Source: Pandoraea horticolens (GTDB lineage: Bacteria > Pseudomonadota > Gammaproteobacteria > Burkholderiales > Burkholderiaceae). From it: 64,000 bases of DNA. Below are positions 45,177 to 54,287 of this stretch, one piece after another (position 1 is the stretch's first letter; each line of letters begins with the position of its first letter). The position numbers were made by a program, and so were the translations under genes. Below the pieces are notes generated by a model. The model was given only the letters and a program-made list of their open reading frames with translations. It was not told the origin of the DNA and did not search any database. The DNA lies in the NCBI RefSeq assembly GCF_902459555.1, contig NZ_CABPSM010000003.1:337487-401486 (forward strand), written 5' to 3'.

Positions 45177-45833
45177 ATGGCCATCCCTCCCCGCGACCCC
45201 CGCAAACCCGCCGCCCCTATGGACGCCCCTGCTATCGAGACGGCAGGTGTGCAGGGCGTGCTGCGCGTGTTGCTCGTCACCGATACCGACAAGCCGATTG
45301 GCGAGTTGCGGGCGGCGCTCGCGCGTCTGGGCTGCGAGATGCTGGCGGAGGTCGCCAAGCCACAGGCGTTGCCGCGTGTGGTGGAGAGCGAGCGTCCGGA
45401 TGTGGTCATCATCGACACCGAATCGCCGTCGCGCGACACGCTCGAACAACTTGCCGTGATGAATGCGGCGGCGCCGCGCCCCGTGCTGATGTTCTCGCCC
45501 GACGGCAATCAGTCGTTGATTCGTGCGGCCGTGGATGCGGGCGTCACGGCGTACTCCGTCGAGGGATTGGCCGCCGACCGGCTCGCACCGATTCTCGAAG
45601 TCGCGCTCGCGCGCTTCGCCCATGAGGAAAAGCTGCGGGCACGGCTGGTCAAAGCCGAGAGCGAACTGGCCGACCGCAAGCTGATCGACCGTGCCAAGCG
45701 GTTGCTCATGGATCGACGCAGGATTTCCGAGCAGGAGGCATATGCCATCCTGCGCAAACGGGCGATGGATCAGGGAGAGAAGCTCGTCGAAGTGGCGCGC
45801 CAACTCGTCTCGATTGCCGAATTACTGGGGTAG
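45177..45833 (+). CDS. nasT: ANTAR-domain antiterminator (NasT)
   Basis: A 218-residue protein. A receiver-like domain with VVIIDTESPSRD is followed by the RNA-binding ANTAR domain (ADRKLIDRAKRLLMDRRRISEQEAYAILRKRAMDQGEKLVEVARQLV). It binds the leader RNA of nitrate operons and prevents terminator formation. NasS holds it inactive without nitrate. Its target is likely the leader terminator at 38619-38665. A start at 45219 is also possible. Confidence 0.92.
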   Translation: MAIPPRDPRKPAAPMDAPAIETAGVQGVLRVLLVTDTDKPIGELRAALARLGCEMLAEVAKPQALPRVVESERPDVVIIDTESPSRDTLEQLAVMNAAAPRPVLMFSPDGNQSLIRAAVDAGVTAYSVEGLAADRLAPILEVALARFAHEEKLRARLVKAESELADRKLIDRAKRLLMDRRRISEQEAYAILRKRAMDQGEKLVEVARQLVSIAELLG

Positions 45834-45842
45834 ACACTGCTC

Positions 45843-47033
45843 ATGTCGACGTCATCATGGTTAGCTTCTGACGCGCAATCGCCGGACCTCATTTCGGACG
45901 ATGTGCCGGAGAAACGTCATCTGCGCGTGGGGTTCGTCGCGTTGTCCGATGCGGCGCCGCTGGTCGTGGCGAAGCGTCTGGAGCTGGGGCACGAGCACGG
46001 ACTGACGCTGGAGTTGAGCCGCGAATCGTCGTGGGCCGCCGTGCGCGACAAGTTGCTCACGGGCGAGCTGGACGCCGCGCATTCGTTGTATGGCCTCGTG
46101 TACGGGGTGCAGTTGGGCATTGGCGGGCCGCGCGAAGACATGGCGGTGCTCATGGTGCTCAATCGCAACGGGCAGGCGGTGACGGTGACGCCGTCGCTGG
46201 CCGATGCGATGACGCGCACGGGCGACTTGCGTGAGGCGCTGGCGTCGCTCGGGCGCAAGCCGGTTTTCGCACAGACGTTCCCGACGGGCACGCATGCGAT
46301 GTTCCTGAACTACTGGTTTGCGGCGCAGGGCATCGATCCGCTCTCGGAGGTGTCGAGCATCGTCATTCCTCCGGCACACATGGTCGCTGCGATGGAGGAG
46401 GGGGGACTCGACGGCTTTTGCTGCGGCGAGCCGTGGCACGCGGTGGCCCAGGCGCGCGGTCTGGGGCGCACGGTGGCGGTGTCGAGCGACATCTGGCCGA
46501 ATCATCCCGAAAAGGTGCTCGCCTGCCGCCGGGATTTCGTCGCCCGTTACCCGAAGACGGCACAAGCGCTGGTGCGCACGCTACTCAATGCGTGCCGCTG
46601 GCTGGATATGCCCGGGCATCGGGAGGAAGCGGCGGGGTGGCTCGCCGAACCGGCATGGGTCGGTGCGCCGCGCGATCTGATTGCGGCGCGTCTGTTGGGG
46701 GACTTCGGACGCATGCAGGGGCGGCACGCTTTGCTCGCCGTGAGTTTCTTCGACGAGGGGGCGGTGAATTACCCGCATCCGTCGGATGGGATGTGGTTCA
46801 TCTCGCAGTATCGCCGTTGGGGCATGGTGGGAGCCGACGCGTTGGCGGGGGCGTCCCGGACGGCGAACGACGTGAATCAGACGGCGCTGTTTGAGGCGGC
46901 GGCACGGGCCGAAGGGGTGCCGGTGGTGTCCTTGCCCGCTAGTGAGGTGCTTTGCGACGGCAAGGTCTGGGACGCCGCAAGTGCGGCCGATCTGGGGGCT
47001 TACGTCGAGGGATTCGCCATTCGGGCGCGGTGA
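45843..47033 (+). CDS. nasS: Nitrate-sensing NasS protein (NrtA/CmpA family)
   Basis: A 396-residue nitrate-binding-protein-like protein. RVGFVALSDAAPLVVAKRLELGHEHGL, FAQTFPTGTHAMFLNYWF and DGFCCGEPWHAVAQARGLGRT are typical of NrtA-family proteins. It has no signal peptide, so it acts in the cytoplasm as a sensor. NasS sequesters NasT until nitrate binds. It is the last gene of the operon, which encodes its own control. Confidence 0.92.
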   Translation: MSTSSWLASDAQSPDLISDDVPEKRHLRVGFVALSDAAPLVVAKRLELGHEHGLTLELSRESSWAAVRDKLLTGELDAAHSLYGLVYGVQLGIGGPREDMAVLMVLNRNGQAVTVTPSLADAMTRTGDLREALASLGRKPVFAQTFPTGTHAMFLNYWFAAQGIDPLSEVSSIVIPPAHMVAAMEEGGLDGFCCGEPWHAVAQARGLGRTVAVSSDIWPNHPEKVLACRRDFVARYPKTAQALVRTLLNACRWLDMPGHREEAAGWLAEPAWVGAPRDLIAARLLGDFGRMQGRHALLAVSFFDEGAVNYPHPSDGMWFISQYRRWGMVGADALAGASRTANDVNQTALFEAAARAEGVPVVSLPASEVLCDGKVWDAASAADLGAYVEGFAIRAR

Positions 47034-47144
47034 GCGGCCAAGTGCTCACCGTTGGACGAGTCTGGCGGCATGGGAAGCATGACTGTGCGAGCGCGTCACA
47101 GTCGCCGCCACGCGCCGGGCAGGCGCGCAGTGGCGAGATTCAGG

Positions 47145-47486
47145 TCACACTTTTCTGACGAATTCCGACTTCAGGCTCATTGCACCGAAGCCATCGATCT
47201 TGCAATCGATATCGTGGTCGCTGTCCACCAGCCGGATGTTCTTCACCTTGGTGCCCATCTTGATCACGCCGGCTGACCCCTTCAGTTTCAGATCCTTGAT
47301 GACGGTCACGGTGTCGCCGTTTTGCAGAACGGCGCCGGTGGCGTCGCGGAAAACGCGTTCGCTGGCTTCGGCAGGGGCGGCGTCTTGTGCCGACCATTCA
47401 TGAGCACATTCCGGGCAGATGTAGAGGCCTCCGTCTTCATAAGTGAATTCGGAGTTGCATTTCGGGCAAGGAGGAAGTGCGCTCAT
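47145..47486 (-). CDS. YjdM/PhnA-family zinc ribbon protein
   Basis: A 113-residue protein with a zinc ribbon [21 protein letters not shown] (Cys pairs near residues 7-10 and 25-28) and the PhnA-type C-terminal domain ([31 protein letters not shown]). It was named for phosphonate genes but has no proven role in them. It is a standalone gene. Confidence 0.92.
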   Translation of the reverse strand: MSALPPCPKCNSEFTYEDGGLYICPECAHEWSAQDAAPAEASERVFRDATGAVLQNGDTVTVIKDLKLKGSAGVIKMGTKVKNIRLVDSDHDIDCKIDGFGAMSLKSEFVRKV

Positions 47487-47658
47487 ATGATGAAGTCCCT
47501 GAGGTGTGACAAAAGCAATTGGAGCGCGAGAGTATAACGCTGCCGGTACGCGGACATCCCTAATGGCTGCAAGACGACATAATTGGGATACTTTAGTCGC
47601 CGGTGATGAACGCTAAGGCAATCGCGGCAATCCCGGCAATCCAATTCCCGTCTTCGAC

Positions 47659-48072
47659 ATGCTCGACGAGACCCTTTTCCCGATTCGTGCGGAGTGCCCG
47701 CCCGGCGCCTGCACCTGCGAGCGTGAGCGCCTCATGCAGGACCCGAATGGGGATCGCCGGATCTTGCGGTTGACGCAGGCGGAGGAGAAGCGGCTGGTGG
47801 GCCATATTGAAAAACTCGCCACTTACGCCGACTTGCTGCGTGTGGCAGAACGTATGCAGGCCCAACTTGGGATTCGGCTGCGGATCGCGCCGAGCCTCAA
47901 CGAAGTTCGCACGGTCCGGGGCATCACGATCCAGTTGGAAGCGCAACCGGGGCTTTGCCGAAAGACGCACGCCGCGATTCCTGCCGCCATCCGCCGTTGT
48001 CTCGACCAGCGTCCCGAGATTGCCTACGCGATCCTGGACGCACACGGTCTCTTCGGCACCGAGGACCCATGA
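47659..48072 (+). CDS. Conserved hypothetical protein with CPPGACTC motif
   Basis: A 137-residue soluble protein. CPPGACTCERE near residues 13-23 may bind metal. LRLTQAEEKRLVGHIEKLATYADLLRVAERMQ, LNEVRTVRGITIQLEAQPGLCRKT and IPAAIRRCLDQRPEIAYAILDAHGLFG follow. It looks like a conserved Burkholderiales family of unknown function. No operon partner is near. Confidence 0.72.
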   Translation: MLDETLFPIRAECPPGACTCERERLMQDPNGDRRILRLTQAEEKRLVGHIEKLATYADLLRVAERMQAQLGIRLRIAPSLNEVRTVRGITIQLEAQPGLCRKTHAAIPAAIRRCLDQRPEIAYAILDAHGLFGTEDP

Positions 48073-48189
48073 CCGTTCGACAGCGGACGGTGCCGGCGCC
48101 TCTCTCGCACTGAAACCCTGAAGCGTGAAGGGATCGCGCACCCCTGCCGCCGATTTTGCCGCTTGCGCCGTTCAGGCCCCTCAGGCCCT

Positions 48190-48675
48190 TCATCGCCCCT
48201 TCGCGTGGTCTCCGCGCAACGTCATCACTGCGCTGTCGACGCGCGCGACCACTTTGCCGTCGTCGCGCTGAATGTCGCACTGATAGTGGGAGACGGTCCG
48301 GCCGCGATGCGTCGCCCACGCGCGGGCGAGCAGACGTGAATCCCAGACAGGCCGCAAGAAGGTCGCCTTCAGGTCGATGCTGGTGAACGATTCACCGTCG
48401 ACCATGAGCGTCGAATGGGCCGTGCCGATAGCGGCGTCTGCCAGTTCGCATAGCAGCCCACCGTGCACGGTGCCCTGCTGATTGCCGTGAATTTCCGCGT
48501 GCGCATTCAATTCGACGACGGCCAGCGCCTCGCCGATTTCGACGATTCGAAAGCCCAGCAATCGGGAGATGGCGGTCGGGTAGCGCATGTGTGTCTTGTC
48601 GTCTTCGCGAAGCGTTCCCGCGATCTGACGTTGCAGGTAGTGCAATACCGGAAGTGGCGTCGATACGTCGGACAT
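48190..48675 (-). CDS. Hotdog-fold thioesterase (PaaI family)
   Basis: A 161-residue hotdog protein. GNQQGTVHGGLLCELADAAIGTAHS carries the HGG...D segment typical of PaaI-type acyl-CoA thioesterases, followed by TSIDLKATFLRPVWDSRLLARA. It hydrolyses acyl- or aryl-CoA esters. The start at 48675 avoids the upstream frame. It is divergent from the PLP regulator at 48755. Confidence 0.9.
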   Translation of the reverse strand: MSDVSTPLPVLHYLQRQIAGTLREDDKTHMRYPTAISRLLGFRIVEIGEALAVVELNAHAEIHGNQQGTVHGGLLCELADAAIGTAHSTLMVDGESFTSIDLKATFLRPVWDSRLLARAWATHRGRTVSHYQCDIQRDDGKVVARVDSAVMTLRGDHAKGR

Positions 48676-48724
48676 CTCGTTCCCCGTGCGTGTTTGTGGT
48701 TCGCAGTGTCGTCGCCTAGAATCA

Positions 48725-48742
48725 GACAATCAAGAAATTGTC
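48725..48742. promoter_or_regulatory. Inverted repeat GACAAT-N6-ATTGTC
   Basis: The repeat at 48725-48742 lies between the divergent thioesterase and MocR-like genes and could be the MocR operator. Confidence 0.5.
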
Positions 48743-48754
48743 CTACAGGCAATC

Positions 48755-50095
48755 ATGGCCAATTCATCTGTGTCAGCCATCGTCGAGCGCATCTCCCGCG
48801 ATATTCGGAGCGGCGTGCTGCCGCCGGGCACGGCGTTGCCGACTCACCGCAAACTCGCGGCGCAGAACGGGATCGCGATTGCGTCGGCCACTAAGGTCTA
48901 CGCGAAACTGCAACGTCTCGGGCTAGTGATCGGCGAGGTCGGACGCGGTACCTTTGTCCGGGATCGTCCGTCTCAGCGGGAATGGGATGCGGATGACGAG
49001 GCCCGGTTGAGTTCGAACGCCGTCGATCTGTCGTTCAACCATCCCTTGTGGGCCGGGCAGAGCGATTTGTTGCGCACTACCCTGCGCGATCTGGCGATGG
49101 CCGGGGACCTGAGTGCGCTGATGCACCAGCACCCCCCGGGCGGCCGCCTTCACGAGCGCGCCAGCGTCGTTGCGTATTTGTGTCGGGAACGAGGCATTCA
49201 GACAGACGCCGAGCGGGTTTTTCTGGTTGGCGGTGCGCAACAGGGATTGGACGTCGCGGTGCGCACCGCGCTGCATCCCAACGACGCGGTCGCTGTCGAT
49301 GCGTTGACCTATCCCGGCTTCAAAATGGCGGCCGCGCTGATGGGGCTGACATTGAAGCCCATCGCGTACGGGGCGGACGGGCCGGATCTTGATGCGCTGG
49401 AGGCGGAATGCCGGCGCAGCGCCATCCGTGCGATCTACACAATGCCTACGTTACACAATCCGCTCGGGTGGGTACTGAGTGCGGCGCAACGCCGTCGGCT
49501 GGTGGCGATTGCACGGCGTCATGATTGCCTGATTATCGAAGACGGAACGTATGCCTATCTGGCCGAGGACGCCGCACCGGCCATCGTGACGCTCGCACCG
49601 GAGCGCACCTTCTACGTATCGAGTGTGTCGAAAAGCGTGGCGAGTGGTTTGCGTTTTGGTTACGTCGTCGCGCCGGCGAGTCATGCGGCCCAGGTCAAGC
49701 GCGTGGTCCGGGCGACTCACTGGAGCTTGTCCAGCGTTGTCACAGCTATCGCAACGCGCTGGCTGGACAACGGCACAGTGGCGCGGCAGGAGCAATACCA
49801 GCGCGAGGATGCCCGCCGCCGCCAGAGGGTGGCTCGCGAAGCGCTGCAAGGCATGGAGATCATCGCGTATCCGACGTCGCTGTTCCTTTGGTTGAAGCTG
49901 CCGGAAGGCGTGCGCATGGACCGGGTGGTGTCCGCGCTCGCGGCACACGGCATTGCAGCCTCGAAAGCGCAGGCGTACGCCACGACCCGGCACGCGCCGC
50001 ATGCCCTTCGCCTCGGCCTGAGTTCGATGCCGTATGAGCAGGTCGGTCCTGTGCTGACCGCGCTTCGCTCGGTGATTGACCGTGTCCCCGTCTAG
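48755..50095 (+). CDS. MocR-type regulator (GntR HTH + PLP aminotransferase fold)
   Basis: A 446-residue fusion. An N-terminal GntR HTH (SAIVERISRDIRSGVLPPGTALPTHRKLAAQNGIAIASATKVYAKLQ) is followed by an aminotransferase-fold domain with the PLP lysine in VSSVSKSVASGLRFGYVVAP. Such proteins sense amines or vitamin B6 forms. It is divergent from the thioesterase, and GACAAT-N6-ATTGTC lies at 48725-48742. Confidence 0.92.
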   Translation: MANSSVSAIVERISRDIRSGVLPPGTALPTHRKLAAQNGIAIASATKVYAKLQRLGLVIGEVGRGTFVRDRPSQREWDADDEARLSSNAVDLSFNHPLWAGQSDLLRTTLRDLAMAGDLSALMHQHPPGGRLHERASVVAYLCRERGIQTDAERVFLVGGAQQGLDVAVRTALHPNDAVAVDALTYPGFKMAAALMGLTLKPIAYGADGPDLDALEAECRRSAIRAIYTMPTLHNPLGWVLSAAQRRRLVAIARRHDCLIIEDGTYAYLAEDAAPAIVTLAPERTFYVSSVSKSVASGLRFGYVVAPASHAAQVKRVVRATHWSLSSVVTAIATRWLDNGTVARQEQYQREDARRRQRVAREALQGMEIIAYPTSLFLWLKLPEGVRMDRVVSALAAHGIAASKAQAYATTRHAPHALRLGLSSMPYEQVGPVLTALRSVIDRVPV

Positions 50096-50164
50096 GTCCT
50101 GCCGGCTTGATCGCGGTCGAAGGTGCTATTTCCGGCGAATGCGCCAACTTGCATGAGTTGCATA

Positions 50165-50203
50165 AGTTGCGTGGTGCAACTATATTGGTTGCGATTCGCA
50201 ACC
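50165..50203. promoter_or_regulatory. Two operators for the MarR-GNAT gene
   Basis: AGTTGCGTGGTGCAACT (50165-50181) and GGTTGCGATTCGCAACC (50187-50203) are palindromes 22 bp apart, on the same helical face, just before the MarR-GNAT gene. Confidence 0.65.
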
Positions 50204-50218
50204 TTTATGAGATGACTC

Positions 50219-51187
50219 ATGGACCTTGTCGATCTTCCCGGTAAGTCTCGCGAAGCGGAGATTCTGGAACTCCGCGACTTTTCTCGCAGATTGGTTCGTG
50301 AACTGGGCTTCATGCGAACGACCTTGGCGGATAGCGATCTCGCGCCATCGGCGGTGCACGCGATCATCGAAATTGGCGCCGCGCCGGGAATCACCGCCAA
50401 GGATCTCGGTAACATCCTCCGGCTGGACAAATCGAACACGAGCCGTCAGGTCGCCAAGCTCGAGGCTGGCGGTCTGGTGAGGCGCGTGACGGCAAGTGAA
50501 GACGCGCGCGCGTCTGAACTCTATCTGACGGAGGCGGGACAGAGACTCCGCAAGAAGATCGACCGCTTTGCGACGGATCAGGTGTCGAATGCGCTGCGAC
50601 GCATCGTACCGGCCGATCAGGAAGCGCTGGTTCGGTCTCTCGCGTTATACGCCGATGCGCTCGCGCAGGACAATGCTGCCCAAGCCGTGAATGACGATGA
50701 GTTGCCCGCGCAAATCGTGCAAGGGTATCAGCCGGGCTGCATCGGCGACATTGCCAGTTTGCACGCCCGGTTTTACTCGGAACATTGGGGATTCGGTGCG
50801 TTCTTCGAGAAGAAGGTCGCCACGGAGCTTGCCGAGTTCGCAGGGGCGCTGCCGGCCGACGGCAAGGCGTTGTGGTGCTACGTCGAAAATGGCCGGACGC
50901 TTGCGTCGCTCGCCATCGATGGAAATATGGCAACCGGCATCGCGCATTTGCGATGGTTTATCGTCGACGATGCATTGCGTGGTTCCGGCGTTGGACGGCA
51001 ATTGATGTCGCGAGCGATGCGCTTCGTCGACGAACGCTTTCGCGAGACCTACCTGTGGACATTCAAGGGGTTGGATGCTGCTCGCCATCTGTATGAGTCG
51101 TTCGGCTTTCGATTGACCGACGAATCCGAAGGCGAGCAATGGGGAACCAAGGTGGTCGAGCAACGGTTCTGGCGGCGCGCCGGGTGA
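50219..51187 (+). CDS. MarR-type HTH fused to GNAT acetyltransferase
   Basis: A 322-residue bifunctional protein. The MarR winged helix covers about residues 15-145 (GITAKDLGNILRLDKSNTSRQVAKLEAGGLVRRVTASEDARASELYLTEAG). The GNAT domain covers 165-320, with LRWFIVDDALRGSGVGRQLMSRAM as the acetyl-CoA loop. It likely represses its own promoter via the palindromes upstream and modifies an unknown amine. Confidence 0.9.
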   Translation: MDLVDLPGKSREAEILELRDFSRRLVRELGFMRTTLADSDLAPSAVHAIIEIGAAPGITAKDLGNILRLDKSNTSRQVAKLEAGGLVRRVTASEDARASELYLTEAGQRLRKKIDRFATDQVSNALRRIVPADQEALVRSLALYADALAQDNAAQAVNDDELPAQIVQGYQPGCIGDIASLHARFYSEHWGFGAFFEKKVATELAEFAGALPADGKALWCYVENGRTLASLAIDGNMATGIAHLRWFIVDDALRGSGVGRQLMSRAMRFVDERFRETYLWTFKGLDAARHLYESFGFRLTDESEGEQWGTKVVEQRFWRRAG

Positions 51188-51204
51188 GTGTCGAAAACTG
51201 CGGC

Positions 51205-51849
51205 TTACGCGAGCATCTCCAATGCGTCGGCCAGTGAAAGTACCGTTGTGCGCGAATCGAACGCCGTCGAAAAGAGATGATCGTGCACGATCTGATCGGG
51301 GTCGTAGCAACAGTCCTTGACCGTGAACAAACGGAAGTCGGCATCGCTCGCATACGCGATTGATGACAGCATCACGCCGGTAGAGGCAATGCCCACCATG
51401 ATCAGGGTATCGATTCCCCGCGCCGAGAGCCGAACTTGCAGGTCGGTGCCGAAGAACACGCTGGCGCGATGCGCGACGATGAGCGGCTCGTCGGCCCGCT
51501 GGCCGAGTTCGGGCGAGATCCGGTCGTCGACGAACAGACCTAGTTGCTTGATGCCTTGCCCGTTCCGGTTCAGCGGACTGACTTCCGGATAGCCTGGGCT
51601 GAAGTGGATTTTCGCGAAATAGACGTCGACGCTTCTTGCCCGAGCGGCGTCGCACAACTGACGGGTGTTGGCGAGCAATGTGGGAGCGACCGATGGGAAC
51701 AGCGCCATGATGTCGGTCTGGTAGTGCATGACCAGAAGTGCGGTTTTCGCGGGGGAAATGATCATGCTGAGTGCGCTGGCGGCACTGTCCACGCTCGATT
51801 GGCGATCTGTCGAATCGGCGGAGGACCCACGTTCAGCGGTAGGCGACAT
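51205..51849 (-). CDS. Isochorismatase-fold protein lacking the catalytic cysteine
   Basis: A 214-residue cysteine-hydrolase-fold protein. TALLVMHYQTDI stands where active members have LLVIDMQ, and GIASTGVMLSSIAYASDADF stands where they have GIxTxxCVxxT. The active-site Cys is therefore Gly, and the Asp may also be displaced. It may be a binding protein or belong to a divergent subfamily. The start could be 51765 instead. The function is unknown. Confidence 0.82.
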   Translation of the reverse strand: MSPTAERGSSADSTDRQSSVDSAASALSMIISPAKTALLVMHYQTDIMALFPSVAPTLLANTRQLCDAARARSVDVYFAKIHFSPGYPEVSPLNRNGQGIKQLGLFVDDRISPELGQRADEPLIVAHRASVFFGTDLQVRLSARGIDTLIMVGIASTGVMLSSIAYASDADFRLFTVKDCCYDPDQIVHDHLFSTAFDSRTTVLSLADALEMLA

Positions 51850-51972
51850 AAGGCTACGCGATAGAGAGTGATGGCCGACTCTATCACGGCCGCGCCGGAC
51901 TTCGCTGCCTGAAGGCGGGGGCGGAGCGTGCCCGCCTCATGCCATCCCAACGACCAGTATTCTGCGGTTCAG

Positions 51973-52113
51973 TCAACAATGAAAAGCTTGGCACCTGTCT
52001 TGGTATAGGACTGATGCGGTTCAGCGTTGTCGCCAACTTGATAACTCATGCCGGCCGTTAAAACGAACTTCCGCCCAGTTTGTCGTGCCAAACGCAAATG
52101 CGTTCATTTTCAT
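51973..52113 (-). pseudogene. Collapsed DHCW-motif cupin gene
   Basis: The start reads MKMNAFAFGTTNWA, then after a frame shift KFVLTAGMSYQVGDNAEPHQ and SYTKTGAKLFIVD to a stop. These are the first and last parts of DHCW-motif cupin proteins, with the metal-binding middle (about 60 residues) deleted. AGGGAG remains before the ATG. The cupin is inactive. Confidence 0.68.
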
Positions 52114-52256
52114 GCCGTCTCTCCCTGGTGATGTTGCTAAGCGATTGCCGAGTAAATTGTCAGCGATCTATATGGCAATGTCGAACGTCCCTTCGCGACC
52201 ATTCAGCGTTCTCGGATAGGCGCCGACATCGCTCGTGCGTAGCACCGTCCAGAAAG

Positions 52257-52296
52257 CAAAAAAGCCTTGATTTCGCTATGAAATCAAGGCTTTTCC
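52257..52296 (-). terminator. Terminator of the tRNA-Met gene
   Basis: AAGCCTTGATTTC pairs with GAAATCAAGGCTT around GCTAT, followed on the minus strand by a T run (AAAAAA on the plus strand). It lies just past the tRNA 3' end. Confidence 0.88.
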
Positions 52297-52303
52297 TGAA
52301 TCT

Positions 52304-52380
52304 TGGTTGCGGGGACAGGATTTGAACCTGTGACCTTCGGGTTATGAGCCCGACGAGCTGCCAGACTGCTCCACCCCGCG
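52304..52380 (-). tRNA. Initiator tRNA-Met (CAU)
   Basis: A 77-nt tRNA with encoded CCA. The anticodon loop carries CAT in GGGCTCATAACCC. The acceptor starts CGCGGGG and ends CCCCGCA, leaving an unpaired C1-A72, and the anticodon stem has three G-C pairs (GGG/CCC); both mark the initiator tRNA. The T loop is TTCAAAT. Confidence 0.95.
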
Positions 52381-52549
52381 TCTGAAGAAATGAATAATAC
52401 GGGTATTCTGTGCATTGTGTCAAGCATTTATGACATTTGTTTTATGGACTCCCCAGCAAACATGCGCGAGGCGTGCATTTTCTCAGCGTCTTGCGCGCGC
52501 ACTTCTTGTGGGGATCTTCACTTGTAGAATCTGCCGGTTTAGTATTTGT

Positions 52550-52566
52550 GTTACCAATTGGTTAAT
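52550..52566. promoter_or_regulatory. TetR operator of the regulator gene
   Basis: GTTACCAATTGGTTAAT (52550-52566). The same site occurs inverted before the ABC operon at 53273-53287. Confidence 0.75.
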
Positions 52567-52577
52567 TATAGCTATCC

Positions 52578-53222
52578 ATGACGAATGACACTCAAGTGGG
52601 ACGGATCACCAGAAATCGCGATCGCACACGGGCCCAGATCCTCACTGCCGCACGCGACGAATTCTCCTTGCGCGGCTACGAAGGCGCCCGTGTGGAGGCC
52701 ATCGCCGAGCGCGCCGGCTCCAACAAGCGCATGCTTTATTACTACTTCAAGAACAAAGACGAGCTGTTCCTTGCCGTGATGGAGGACACCTATCGCGGCA
52801 TTCGAGATGCAGAAGCCGAACTGCGCCTGCTCGATCTTCCGCCCATCGATGCCATTCGCGCATTGGTGACGTTCACCTGGGAGTACTACCTCGCACATCC
52901 CGAGTTTCTCTCGCTGCTGAATAGCGAAAACCTTTACCACGCGCAGCATTTGCGCCGCTCGAACGACATCCGTTCGCTGAACTCGCCGCTTATCGACACC
53001 CTCGGCGAAATTCTCGCGCGCGGTCATCGGGAGAAGCTCTTCCGTGGCGGCGTCGATCCGCTTCAGCTCTATATCTCCATCGCGGCACTTGGCTACTTTT
53101 ACCTCTCGAACAACGCCACGCTGTGCACCGTGTTCGGACGCGATCTGTCTACACCCAAGGCGCGACTCGAGCGTCTCCAGCACATGATCGACATGGTCTT
53201 GGGGTATCTACTGATCGGCTGA
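52578..53222 (+). CDS. TetR-family regulator of the adjacent ABC/catabolic cluster
   Basis: A 214-residue TetR regulator (HTH TRAQILTAARDEFSLRGYEGARVEAIAERAGSNKRMLYYYFKNKDELFLAVM). It precedes the ABC operon. TTACCAATTGG-type sites lie before both its own start and the permease start, so it likely represses both. The ligand would be the imported or catabolised compound. Confidence 0.93.
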   Translation: MTNDTQVGRITRNRDRTRAQILTAARDEFSLRGYEGARVEAIAERAGSNKRMLYYYFKNKDELFLAVMEDTYRGIRDAEAELRLLDLPPIDAIRALVTFTWEYYLAHPEFLSLLNSENLYHAQHLRRSNDIRSLNSPLIDTLGEILARGHREKLFRGGVDPLQLYISIAALGYFYLSNNATLCTVFGRDLSTPKARLERLQHMIDMVLGYLLIG

Positions 53223-53272
53223 TTTTTTACGAGATTCCCCGTTGACAGTCGAATATCGCCTGCCTAAGATAA

Positions 53273-53287
53273 TTAACCAGTTGGTAA
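53273..53287. promoter_or_regulatory. TetR operator of the ABC operon
   Basis: TTAACCAGTTGGTAA, matching the site upstream of the TetR gene with one central base change. It lies 105 bp before the permease start. Confidence 0.75.
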
Positions 53288-53392
53288 CAAAAAACGAAGA
53301 AGACGCACCGCGCATATCCAATTCGCCGGCGATGTCCGAGACTTGATCCCGAACACGACCGGCCCGTACCTCGCCAAGGATGGAGACAACTC

Positions 53393-54196
53393 ATGGCGCA
53401 AGCGACACCGTTGGTTCGTAAGGTATTCGAGTCTCGTGCGTTCAGGCCCATTGCCCTGATCGCGTTGATCGTCATCGGCTGGGAACTGACCATTCAGCTC
53501 TTCCAAATCAAGCCGTATCTCGTTCCCGATCCGCTGGTCGTCATTCGTCAGCTCATTACCGACTGGCCCAAGCTTTGGCGCGAGACGCTGGTGACGACGT
53601 ATGCCACCGTGGGTGGTTTTCTCCTCTCGGCGCTGATCGGCGTGCCGCTCGCGATGCTTATCGCGTATTCCCGGCTCGTCGAGAGCTATGTCTACCCGCT
53701 GCTTGTCTTCTCGCAATCGATTCCGAAGATCGCCATCGCACCGTTGCTCGTGGTTTGGTTCGGCTTCGGCATCGTGCCGAAAATCGTCACCGCGTTTCTG
53801 CTCGGCTTCTTCCCTGTCGTCGTATCGACGGTCATGGGGTTCAAGTCCGTCGACCGCGACATGATCGATCTGGTGCGTTCGATGAAGGCGAGCCGCTTGC
53901 AGACATTCCTCAAGATCAGCCTGCCGTTCGCCATGCCCAGCATCTTCAGCGGACTCAAGGTGTCGGTCACGCTGGCCGTGGTCGGTGCCGTCGTCGGCGA
54001 GTTCGTCGGGGCCAACTCCGGCATCGGCTACGTGCTGCAAGTGGCCAACGGCAACTTCGATCTGCCGCTGATGTTCGCGGCACTCATTCTGCTCTCGCTC
54101 GTCGGCGTGGTGCTGTTCGTGCTCGTCGACAGGGTCGAGCGGGTGATGATTCCCTGGCACGCCTCGCATCGCGACGACTACTACGTCAGCCCCTGA
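53393..54196 (+). CDS. ABC transporter permease (SsuC/TauC type)
   Basis: A 267-residue permease with about six TM helices and the EAA-type loop FKSVDRDMIDLVRSMKASRLQTFLKISLPFAMPSIFSGLKV. It belongs to the nitrate/sulfonate/taurine importer family. It is the first gene of the catabolic operon and pairs with the ATPase at 55349 and the binding protein at 54288. Confidence 0.93.
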   Translation: MAQATPLVRKVFESRAFRPIALIALIVIGWELTIQLFQIKPYLVPDPLVVIRQLITDWPKLWRETLVTTYATVGGFLLSALIGVPLAMLIAYSRLVESYVYPLLVFSQSIPKIAIAPLLVVWFGFGIVPKIVTAFLLGFFPVVVSTVMGFKSVDRDMIDLVRSMKASRLQTFLKISLPFAMPSIFSGLKVSVTLAVVGAVVGEFVGANSGIGYVLQVANGNFDLPLMFAALILLSLVGVVLFVLVDRVERVMIPWHASHRDDYYVSP

Positions 54197-54287
54197 GCGC
54201 AACGTCACCGAATTACGCCGTTGCGTGACGCAGCTCGCGCGCGGCTCGTCTCATCCCCCGTAAGAAGAACGACATAAGGAGACTGGC

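Noticed and set aside
43614..45803. 729-codon minus-strand frame over nasA-cobA-nasT
   Set aside because: Covers three well-supported genes on the other strand; no recognisable motif.
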